From Bordetella parapertussis (GTDB lineage Bacteria; Pseudomonadota; Gammaproteobacteria; Burkholderiales; Burkholderiaceae_A), in NCBI GenBank assembly GCA_945877235.1, contig CAMCRF010000019.1, positions 1-11,423 on the forward strand: a stretch of 11,423 bases of DNA, written 5' to 3'. The first letter of the stretch is position 1, and each line of letters begins with the position of its first letter. Of this stretch, positions 1-6,622 are shown piece by piece. The translations under genes were made by a program, and so were the position numbers. A model generated the notes under the pieces. That model ran no database searches, was not told where the DNA came from, and saw nothing but the letters and a program-made list of their open reading frames with translations.

Positions 1-2234
1 TCCTCGCTGCTTCGGTCCCCAGGCAACATCCAATACCGATACGCCTCAGCCAACTGGTTCATATACGTCACACCAGGCGCAGCATTAAACGCCACAATGA
101 AAAACTGATACAGATCATCCGGTAAATCCTCATACGACGGACTCTCCTCACGCTCAATCACCACCACCCGATCCAAAAACTCTAACTCCTCCACATCCAC
201 CAACGTGTCCGTGCCCAGTTCCCCAGTTACGTCACTGACCGTCCACACACCCGAGGAAAAGGTCACCTCAAACTGGGAAGCCTCCCTCCACCAGAACACG
301 GTGTCTGTCCCGCCGGAACCATCAATTCGATTGTGTCCAGCATTTCCGATCAGGCGATCTGAGTAGGGCGTGCCCACCAAGTTTTCGATCAACGTCCCAA
401 AGTTCACCGTCATTTGTCCAGCGTCGGTGATGTGGTCTCCTTGACTCGGACCGACGAAACCCCAGTCTCCTGGTCGTAGAGACAAGGTTGCCCCCTGAGA
501 GAGCTTGGCTCCAGAGACAGTGTCGAGCCCTCCACCATCCCAAATAAAGTTGTGTGTGCTTGAGCTAATAAAGTAGGTGTCATCTCCCGCTCGCGTTGTC
601 GGGCTGGGGCCATAGAGGTATTGCAAAGCCGCCACATCAAGCACTGCAAATCGAAAACCCGCAGAGAAGACATCCTCCGTGTAGGACATCACTGTGAACT
701 GGGTCGTATCCTCTTTGAGGGGGAGATATGGGCCTTCATCCCGCCCACCCAGGGAATCCGGATCAGCAAACGGGTGTTTCAGCCCCAGTGCATGCCCGAC
801 CTCATGCACCAGCGTTTCGGCCCAGAAAGAGCCCTCAATCAGCGGGACCCCGGCAGCCTCATTGCTGATAAACACATCGGAACCGTATCCATCTACCCAG
901 GGGCCATAGGCATATCCCCCACTGTCTGTTTGAAGGTTGTTCGACATGCTCATGGTAGCGAGTTGCATCGGGGTATCCGACTCTTCAAAACGAAGATTAA
1001 TCACTTCCATCAGTGACTCAAGGAACCCTCGTGCGTGACTCATTTGTTCAAGCGTAAAGGGCTCCCATCCACTGAGGTCATCTCCGCTTAGGTAACTCGG
1101 GGGGGACTTGGGAAAATGAAAATACATCGTCTGCTCAGGCGCCAACAGTCTCTGAAATTGGCCCCCAGCGCCGCTTGAAGACACCAGTGCGTCGAGCCAA
1201 TACGGTAGAGGCATCGCCGCATGGAGGTATTGAACCTGTTCAATGTCGGAGGGAAGCTTGACTCCATCGGTGAGCACCACTGCTCGGTCCTCTCCACCAT
1301 CGTCCCTCAACAGGTCAAATCGGCTCCTAATCAGGTAGATGTCGTCTCCAAGGCCACCCAACAGCGTGTTCTCGCCAGCCCCTCCATCAAGCACATCATC
1401 CCCATCGAGACCAAAGAGCCAGTCATTCCCCGCCCCCCCTAAAAGGAGATCGCCCCCGAATCCACCAAAGAGCTCATCGTCACCAGCACCACCGTCAATT
1501 TCGATTGGGCTGAAGTCGTCGTTGTAAAACCAGTAAGTGCCCCGTGCGTGATCCGTGACAGCGCCATTGACTCGGTCGTTTCCATCCTCTCCGTAAACCA
1601 CGTCGCGACCACCTTCGGTACGAATGATGTCGTCACCAGCTCCGGCGTAAACCCGGTCATCTCCTGCCATGGTGACGATGTAATCGTTGCCTGAGCCTCC
1701 ATAGATCTCGTCGCTCCCCAGCCCCCCTGCCACGAAGTCCGCTCCAGATCCGGCAAAAATGAGCTTGTCCCCACTGGGAACTTCCCAGATGACGTAGTTG
1801 TCCCCAGCCGAGCCAATGCCGTAACCCCCAATTAGGTCGTCACCATCGTCGCCAAACACCACGTCGGCCCCATCACCCATACGAATGATGTCGTTTCCAT
1901 CTCCTCCCCTCAGGAGATCATTGCCCAAACCCCCATGGAGCCAGTCGTCGCCATCGTTACCCCAAATGACGTCATGACCATTTCCGCCAAAAAGCGCATC
2001 GCTGCCGCTTCCCCCCTCTACGGTCTTGTCGCCATTAGAGACCCACCACACCCAGACCGAGCCATCCGCACTCTTCAGAATGACATTCACTGAGTCACTT
2101 CCGGAACCAAGGAAGACCTGGTCGGCCCCATCGTCCGTCACGACTAAATCGTCACCCAATCCGGCGAAAATCACGTCTGCACTGGGCGTGCCATAGATCT
2201 CGTCTGCTCCCACGGTACCGTACAGTTCAGCCAT
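1..2234 (-). CDS. RTX-first serralysin-like M10 metalloprotease, C-terminus beyond window
   Basis: A single open frame of 744 codons runs from ATG at 2234 to the window edge without a stop or frameshift. Residues about 8-302 are RTX calcium-binding nonapeptides (GGxGxDxxx type). They are followed by a metzincin protease domain with zinc motif HEVGHALGLKHP at 477-488 and Met-turn MSY at 516-518 (Tyr518 the expected fourth ligand). Next come the ALQYLYG segment typical of serralysins, a short RTX-like stretch (NLVGTPYSDRLIGNAG), and from about residue 703 the start of the module shared with the protease at 6610-8643. There is no Sec signal peptide, which fits type I secretion, but no T1SS genes are in view. 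Canonical serralysins have protease first and RTX last, so the order is unusual. AGGAG lies 8 bases upstream of the start. Family assignment is strong; substrate is unknown. Confidence 0.9.
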   Translation of the reverse strand, partial: MAELYGTVGADEIYGTPSADVIFAGLGDDLVVTDDGADQVFLGSGSDSVNVILKSADGSVWVWWVSNGDKTVEGGSGSDALFGGNGHDVIWGNDGDDWLHGGLGNDLLRGGDGNDIIRMGDGADVVFGDDGDDLIGGYGIGSAGDNYVIWEVPSGDKLIFAGSGADFVAGGLGSDEIYGGSGNDYIVTMAGDDRVYAGAGDDIIRTEGGRDVVYGEDGNDRVNGAVTDHARGTYWFYNDDFSPIEIDGGAGDDELFGGFGGDLLLGGAGNDWLFGLDGDDVLDGGAGENTLLGGLGDDIYLIRSRFDLLRDDGGEDRAVVLTDGVKLPSDIEQVQYLHAAMPLPYWLDALVSSSGAGGQFQRLLAPEQTMYFHFPKSPPSYLSGDDLSGWEPFTLEQMSHARGFLESLMEVINLRFEESDTPMQLATMSMSNNLQTDSGGYAYGPWVDGYGSDVFISNEAAGVPLIEGSFWAETLVHEVGHALGLKHPFADPDSLGGRDEGPYLPLKEDTTQFTVMSYTEDVFSAGFRFAVLDVAALQYLYGPSPTTRAGDDTYFISSSTHNFIWDGGGLDTVSGAKLSQGATLSLRPGDWGFVGPSQGDHITDAGQMTVNFGTLIENLVGTPYSDRLIGNAGHNRIDGSGGTDTVFWWREASQFEVTFSSGVWTVSDVTGELGTDTLVDVEELEFLDRVVVIEREESPSYEDLPDDLYQFFIVAFNAAPGVTYMNQLAEAYRYWMLPGDRSSE
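1329..2213 (-). repeat. RTX nonapeptide repeat array (protein-coding)
   Basis: This is the N-terminal part, residues about 8-302, of the left-edge M10 protein. It has two dense blocks of GGxGxDxxx repeats, about residues 74-130 (for example GGLGNDLLRGGDGNDII) and about 247-302 (for example GGAGNDWLFGLDGDDVLDGG). Looser RTX-like segments lie before and between them, such as GGSGNDYIV and GAGDDIIRTEGGRD. These repeats form calcium-binding parallel beta-rolls that fold outside the cell after type I secretion. The DNA is repetitive only at codon level (recurring tcgtc/atcgtc blocks on the plus strand) and is not a DNA tandem repeat. Confidence 0.9.
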
Positions 2235-2242
2235 CCATCACG

Positions 2243-2247
2243 CTCCT
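2243..2247 (-). promoter_or_regulatory. Ribosome binding site of the RTX-M10 gene
   Basis: AGGAG on the minus strand lies 8 bases before the ATG at 2234. An ATG at 2238 is in another frame and too close to the site. This supports 2234 as the real start and shows the protease is translated independently, although its gene begins only 35 bases after the flippase stop. Confidence 0.7.
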
Positions 2248-2269
2248 AGCCCTCGGGCTCTCTATTGCG

Positions 2270-3601
2270 TTAAACACTATAGGCGAGCTTTCGCGAACGT
2301 AACAAGCACGCCATCACGACGAACCAGGGCACTACACCCACCAGCAACATGGCCAACCTCTCGTGCCCCATCACAAGGGCGCTCAGAAAGAGGCTCAGGG
2401 TAAGTGCCAGCTCGATCAAATAGAGCTTGAGCGAGAGCCCATATTGACGAATGACCACCATGCCGTAGTTGGCCATGGAGAGTGCAGAGAAGGCCGCCAT
2501 GCGAGCAGTGGCGCCCAGCAGCGCCCAGAGGCCCAGGGCCTCACTGGTCTGCAAGCCTTCAATCATCTGCTGCATGAGCCAGGCGCTCACGACCGCCAAA
2601 GGCATGCCCGTCACACAGACCAGCAGAAAGAAATAAGCCGCTCTCTCTAGGCGAATCGCCTCCTCACGACTTCGTTCACCCGCCATCAGGATGGCGTTAG
2701 GGGCCCACGCCAGCATGAGCGCAATAAAGAACAGACTGTTGAAGGGCTCGAGCATGCGGGCCACGCGCCCCCAGTCTCCAGCCAGCTGCGGGCTACCCAG
2801 CCAACGAATGCCCATGTGGACCACGGCATCGGCAGCGTACTTGGTGACCAGCCCAGCCATGATGGGGGTGCCCAGGCGCAGTGCGGGCCCCAAGAAACTC
2901 CAGCGAAGACACCTGCCCATGAGCGCGAGCCGCCCAGGTTTGACGGCCCACCAGAGTAGGCCCAGCATGACCGCGGACATGAGCGCGCCCACCAGCATGA
3001 CCAAGAACAAGCCGTCCAGACCAAGGCCAGAGAGCCCAAGCAACACCAGCGCCGAGGCCGGCACACGCGCGATACTCATCCAGGTCAGCCAGTGCAGGCG
3101 TCGACGAATGCGAAGGTCCGTGACCAGCAGCATCTGTAGGTTTCCAAAGGTCATCGAGATTGGCAGCAGCCAGAGCACCTGAAGAGACTGCCAATGGCCA
3201 GAATAGGAAAGAGCCAGGAGCGCCAAGGCCACCACAATGCCTGCGGCGAAACCCGTTGCGCCGAGAAACCACATGCCCGCGCGTAGCGACTGACGTTGGC
3301 GGGCGAGGCCAGGCAAGTCCACCACCATCTGCATATAGCCGGTTTTGAGGCCCCACTGGCTGGCTGCACCCACCACCACCATGGCTGCGGAGAGCACGGC
3401 CCACTCCGCGTATTCCAGGCCAGAGAGCTGATCTGCGATGAGGCTCAGGCCGAGCAACCCCTCAATAATCCCCGCCAGAGACCCCAGCGCAAAGAAGCCC
3501 CAGTCCTTGAGAACTGCCTTGGGGCCTGAGATTGAAGCCTTGGCCCTCGCTAAATCACTCGCTGAATGAACCAGATTAACCCCAAGCTTGCGAACGACCA
3601 C
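2270..3601 (-). CDS. Wzx-like polysaccharide flippase (MOP superfamily)
   Basis: A 443-residue, very hydrophobic protein with about twelve predicted membrane helices from residue about 33 to the end, separated by short Arg/Lys-rich loops (for example RIRRRLHW). Length and topology match the polysaccharide transporter branch of the MOP flippases, which move lipid-linked oligosaccharides across the inner membrane. No diagnostic short motif is available, so the call rests on topology, length and the glycan genes nearby; an O-antigen or exopolysaccharide flippase is likeliest. The frame opens at GTG 3601, overlapping the preceding HupE-like gene by 52 bases with no good ribosome binding site. The next in-frame ATG or GTG lies inside the first membrane hairpin, so a later start would damage the fold. 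The coding sequence is GC-rich, unlike the gene it overlaps. Confidence 0.75.
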   Translation of the reverse strand: MVVRKLGVNLVHSASDLARAKASISGPKAVLKDWGFFALGSLAGIIEGLLGLSLIADQLSGLEYAEWAVLSAAMVVVGAASQWGLKTGYMQMVVDLPGLARQRQSLRAGMWFLGATGFAAGIVVALALLALSYSGHWQSLQVLWLLPISMTFGNLQMLLVTDLRIRRRLHWLTWMSIARVPASALVLLGLSGLGLDGLFLVMLVGALMSAVMLGLLWWAVKPGRLALMGRCLRWSFLGPALRLGTPIMAGLVTKYAADAVVHMGIRWLGSPQLAGDWGRVARMLEPFNSLFFIALMLAWAPNAILMAGERSREEAIRLERAAYFFLLVCVTGMPLAVVSAWLMQQMIEGLQTSEALGLWALLGATARMAAFSALSMANYGMVVIRQYGLSLKLYLIELALTLSLFLSALVMGHERLAMLLVGVVPWFVVMACLLRSRKLAYSV

Positions 3602-4665
3602 AGAACCCAGTCTCTGGATTTCGAGCCATATCTCTCAATCTGAGACTGGGGAACAAGTTTGAACGCAAGAAACAAAGTGAGCGCAATGAATATCTGACCT
3701 AACTCTATCCCTAGATTAAATCCCAGAATGGTCAACATTGGGGATGACAGAAGGTCATTCACAAAGAGAGTGTCTGGGCTCATCGCTGACGCAAATCCCA
3801 ACCCATGGATTAGTCCAATGCCTAAAATGACAAGCGATTTAACCCCGAGTGAGGCCTTTTTTTGCCGTAGTTCCCATAGCGCCAGCACGAGAATACTGGC
3901 TGCAATCGAAGCTTCGACTATGTCGGGTGAAATGACCACCCAACCCAGAGTAGCCAGCGTAAATGTGAGCGCGTGAGAGATCGAAAAAGCCGTGAGCAAA
4001 ATGAGCCAACGACGAAGATTCACCCCAGAGATAAGCAGAGTGAGGAGAAAGACCACATGATCCAAGCCGAACAGAATGTGCTCCAGCCCCAGCGTAACCG
4101 ACCTTGAGAGCTTGAGATTCCATGGTACAAACGCCTCTGCCTGTCTTCGGGTGGGCGAGAGGAGTACCACGTCAACGTCCTCAGATAAACCCTCCTGCCG
4201 CCTTACGATGTCCAGCCTAAGCGTTTGAGATTTCAATCCGGGTTCCCATGCATGATTTTCGATAGACAGCATCTCCACGCTGAATGGAAACTCCAATAAA
4301 GCAGTTAAATGAAGATTCAACGAGCGGCTCGAATTCGACGAGTCCAATGGAGCCAGAACGAGCTGAGTCTGAACCCAGCGCGGGAAAACTCGCTCACTCC
4401 CCCCCACCGGTGTGGACACCAGCATCTTTTTGACAATTCGAGACTCGTAAACGGTTTGCTCGCGGGTGAAAGACTCTGCGGAAACCTGCTCAGCCGGTCG
4501 TACCTCCGGAAATGCTGAGAGAGGGAGTGTCAACTCCAGTCTTACGAAACGATCCTGTATAAAAACCGCACCCACGCCGACTGGGAGTTGATGCCCCCAA
4601 GACGACGGAGAGACAATGAGGAGGAGAAAGCCAAGACTGCCCAGCCTCCAGAGGCTGCCCTCCAT
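3550..4665 (-). CDS. HupE/UreJ-like membrane protein with periplasmic N-terminal domain
   Basis: A 371-residue protein. It starts with a Sec signal peptide (hydrophobic LGFLLLIVSP, likely cleavage after SSWG near residue 24). A probable extracytoplasmic beta-rich domain spans about 25-185, followed by a C-terminal bundle of about six or seven membrane helices. Motifs of the HupE/UreJ_2 family are clear: GLEHILFGLDH at 193-203, SHALTF at about 230-235, HGLGFA at 287-292 and FNLGIELGQ at 316-324. HupE and UreJ proteins are linked to nickel or cobalt uptake, but this two-domain subgroup is poorly characterised and its substrate is not known; the conserved His, Asp and Glu residues in the helices suggest a metal ion. 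The ATG follows the YHYH gene's stop by 4 bases, so the two are probably cotranslated. Base composition is markedly AT-richer than the flippase gene downstream. Confidence 0.85.
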   Translation of the reverse strand: MEGSLWRLGSLGFLLLIVSPSSWGHQLPVGVGAVFIQDRFVRLELTLPLSAFPEVRPAEQVSAESFTREQTVYESRIVKKMLVSTPVGGSERVFPRWVQTQLVLAPLDSSNSSRSLNLHLTALLEFPFSVEMLSIENHAWEPGLKSQTLRLDIVRRQEGLSEDVDVVLLSPTRRQAEAFVPWNLKLSRSVTLGLEHILFGLDHVVFLLTLLISGVNLRRWLILLTAFSISHALTFTLATLGWVVISPDIVEASIAASILVLALWELRQKKASLGVKSLVILGIGLIHGLGFASAMSPDTLFVNDLLSSPMLTILGFNLGIELGQIFIALTLFLAFKLVPQSQIERYGSKSRDWVLWSFASLGLIWFIQRVI

Positions 4666-4669
4666 AAGC

Positions 4670-6622
4670 TCACTGATTTCCTACGTACCGATTCCGTTGA
4701 GCAGCGACGAGGGGAGACCCTCGACTGGTGTCCCAAAACTCAGGAATATCGTTGATTCGGCCGGCCCACGCCCCTTTCATCAGGACAGCAAGGGCGTAAG
4801 AAGCGCCATTAAGGGATGTGGCAGCCTCCGTATGAGCATGATAGTGATAACCGATTCCATCGTGATCGTGGGCACCAAATGCATCTAGAGCCACCGAGTG
4901 CCCCCTGAGACCGGGATAATCACTGACGTATCGACCAAACAGAGCAATACCATCAAAGCCGAAACCAATGAGTGGAGGATGCGCCTGACCCACATAGTCT
5001 CTTAGGTTATACAAGGCGAGGCCATTCGGGAGCGCACTAAAGCTATCTGCGTGGTAATGAATGCCCATTCCCTGCCCGACGTGATTGCCATTGGAAGTGA
5101 GTTCAGCGGCGGCTTGGGAGGGGATAAGGTTGTTGTTGTAGGTGGGATAGATTTCCATTCCGTCAGCTGCGATGCCGACGTTTGAGATGCTGGCGTAGTT
5201 GTACACATCATTCGCCACCTTGTTGCCCGCCTCTGAATTGAGGGTCTTGAGCATCGTGTTTTCGGTCAGTGTCGAAACCTGCCCATAGTCTCGCATTGGA
5301 ATCTTCATGTGAAAGACAGCTGCAACCGAACTTCGCGTTACACGGGCCTTTACATAGTCACTCCCCCCTTCTCCAGGCGGTCTCGCAATGTCTAGCAATC
5401 TGCTCGGACGATCAGCAATGGAGTAAGTGGCAATTACCATGAAAGGGTGTCGGGTGAGATTGTCTGGTCCAATCTCGTTTGTGAAATAAACATATGGAAC
5501 CGTGTTCATTCCAAGCACACCATTCGCGATGCCATCGGCGGCGCTGACATTTGAGAGCAAGCCATTGCGGAAAGCTTTATAAACCTCCACGCCATAGCGC
5601 AACCTGCCGCCTTGGTCCTCTACAGATGCTTGAATGGCGGCGAGCTGGATGTCTACGTTTGCGCTCGTTTCTGCACTGTTGCCCCCATTGACGACGACTT
5701 GACCGAAGAAAGCAGTTTTGAGGTCTTTAAGGATCTTCCCCGTCAGGCCCAGCATCGAAGAGAGAATGTCAGTGACGAGACCAGATATGGTCATCCTGGC
5801 ATTAGTAACCGCTGCAGTGCCATCTGGGTTGAATGCACTCGGGATAGCAACGTCAATTGGAAATCCGAACAAATATAGTGGAGAAGCTTCACTGATGCCG
5901 GTTACAAGTTTGAGTTCATTTGACTTGACCTGAACATAGTAAGACGAGGAGCCCGGGAAGCTGGTGTCAAGCGAGTGACTGTAGTCAGCAATACTGTAGT
6001 TATAGCGCTTGTTTACTTTTAAGATTCCCGTACTTGAGTCATAGCTAAAGCACAAATAACCATATGCCTGCTTGGCTGCGCCCCAATTGTTTCTGAGCTT
6101 GAGGGTATTACTGTCCGAAAGATCCACATCTAAGGAGTAATTTGAATGGAGCTCCGAATCCAATCGGAAACAAGACCCATCGCTGTCAGCAACCGCCTGA
6201 AACGTTTTAATAAAATAATCGTTATAAGTTGTCGTAGTCCCAAGCGTTGATGTCGTGACCGCATAAGTGGGGTTCGCACCCGATCCCACAGAAAGAAAAT
6301 TCGTTGACGTGCCCACGCTACTCGAGTTCGCAATCAGGTAACGCCCGAGATGGGAGAGCGTGTTTCCAGCACTGAGTGCGGTGGTCGGAGTGTAGCGCTC
6401 ACTTAAAATCGTTGAAAAGTTTGCTGGCGTTTTGTATGTCCAAGCGCATGTGCTCTCTGATTTGCTGCTTCTGGCACACTCAGATTGCGCTAGGGCTTGG
6501 CTTTTTGGCTGGTCATCCCCACACGCAGAAACTGTAAGCACCATCAAACCCGCAACTAAAGCATTACGACAGCATGTCCCAAAGATGGTGGCCCTGGGCA
6601 CTCTTGTGATTAGAGATACCAC
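4670..6622 (-). CDS. Large YHYH-domain lipoprotein
   Basis: A 650-residue protein with a lipoprotein signal: positively charged start, hydrophobic ALVAGLMVLTV and lipobox VSAC with Cys34, followed by GDDQ (Asp at +3, not the +2 retention signal). It is therefore probably anchored in the outer membrane. Residues about 480-630 carry YHYH-family features: IHYH at 521-524, GFGFDGIALFG at 553-563 and the His-rich HDHDGIGYHYHAH at 585-597. The family's function is unknown; the dense histidines suggest metal binding. Residues about 35-440 are Ser/Thr/Asn/Tyr-rich and I recognise no domain there, which makes this longer than the YHYH proteins I know. GTG at 6622 is chosen because GGGAGG lies 6 bases upstream; it overlaps the protease gene by 13 bases. 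A GTG at 6601 would avoid the overlap and still leave an intact lipobox. The gene is followed after 4 bases by the HupE-like gene. Confidence 0.8.
   Translation of the reverse strand: MVSLITRVPRATIFGTCCRNALVAGLMVLTVSACGDDQPKSQALAQSECARSSKSESTCAWTYKTPANFSTILSERYTPTTALSAGNTLSHLGRYLIANSSSVGTSTNFLSVGSGANPTYAVTTSTLGTTTTYNDYFIKTFQAVADSDGSCFRLDSELHSNYSLDVDLSDSNTLKLRNNWGAAKQAYGYLCFSYDSSTGILKVNKRYNYSIADYSHSLDTSFPGSSSYYVQVKSNELKLVTGISEASPLYLFGFPIDVAIPSAFNPDGTAAVTNARMTISGLVTDILSSMLGLTGKILKDLKTAFFGQVVVNGGNSAETSANVDIQLAAIQASVEDQGGRLRYGVEVYKAFRNGLLSNVSAADGIANGVLGMNTVPYVYFTNEIGPDNLTRHPFMVIATYSIADRPSRLLDIARPPGEGGSDYVKARVTRSSVAAVFHMKIPMRDYGQVSTLTENTMLKTLNSEAGNKVANDVYNYASISNVGIAADGMEIYPTYNNNLIPSQAAAELTSNGNHVGQGMGIHYHADSFSALPNGLALYNLRDYVGQAHPPLIGFGFDGIALFGRYVSDYPGLRGHSVALDAFGAHDHDGIGYHYHAHTEAATSLNGASYALAVLMKGAWAGRINDIPEFWDTSRGSPLVAAQRNRYVGNQ

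Noticed and set aside
621..1016. Plus-strand open frame of 131 codons
   Set aside because: It lies wholly inside the M10 catalytic domain on the other strand, which has an unbroken frame with zinc and Met-turn motifs; the plus-strand protein has no recognisable features.
1439..1831. Minus-strand open frame of 130 codons in a second frame
   Set aside because: It overlaps the RTX region in a shifted frame; its Thr/Ser-rich content is a by-product of GGxGxD codons read out of frame.
1329..2213. Regular repeated blocks that could suggest a CRISPR array or DNA tandem repeat
   Set aside because: The periodicity is codon-based (9-residue RTX units), bases are not conserved between units, and the frame is open throughout.
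1..2234. Suspicion that the RTX part and the protease part are separate genes or frameshifted
   Set aside because: Reading codon by codon from 2234 to base 3 gives no stop, and both the repeats and the zinc motif fall in the same frame.
2249..2260. 12-base palindrome between the flippase and the RTX-M10 gene as a terminator
   Set aside because: The palindrome AGCCCGAGGGCT leaves only a tiny loop or a 4-base stem and is followed by the ribosome binding site, not by a T-run.
2691..3182. Plus-strand open frame of 163 codons opposite the flippase, and the minus-strand frame 2793-3404
   Set aside because: Both are shadows of a GC-rich membrane-protein gene; they show no domain, membrane pattern or ribosome binding site of their own.
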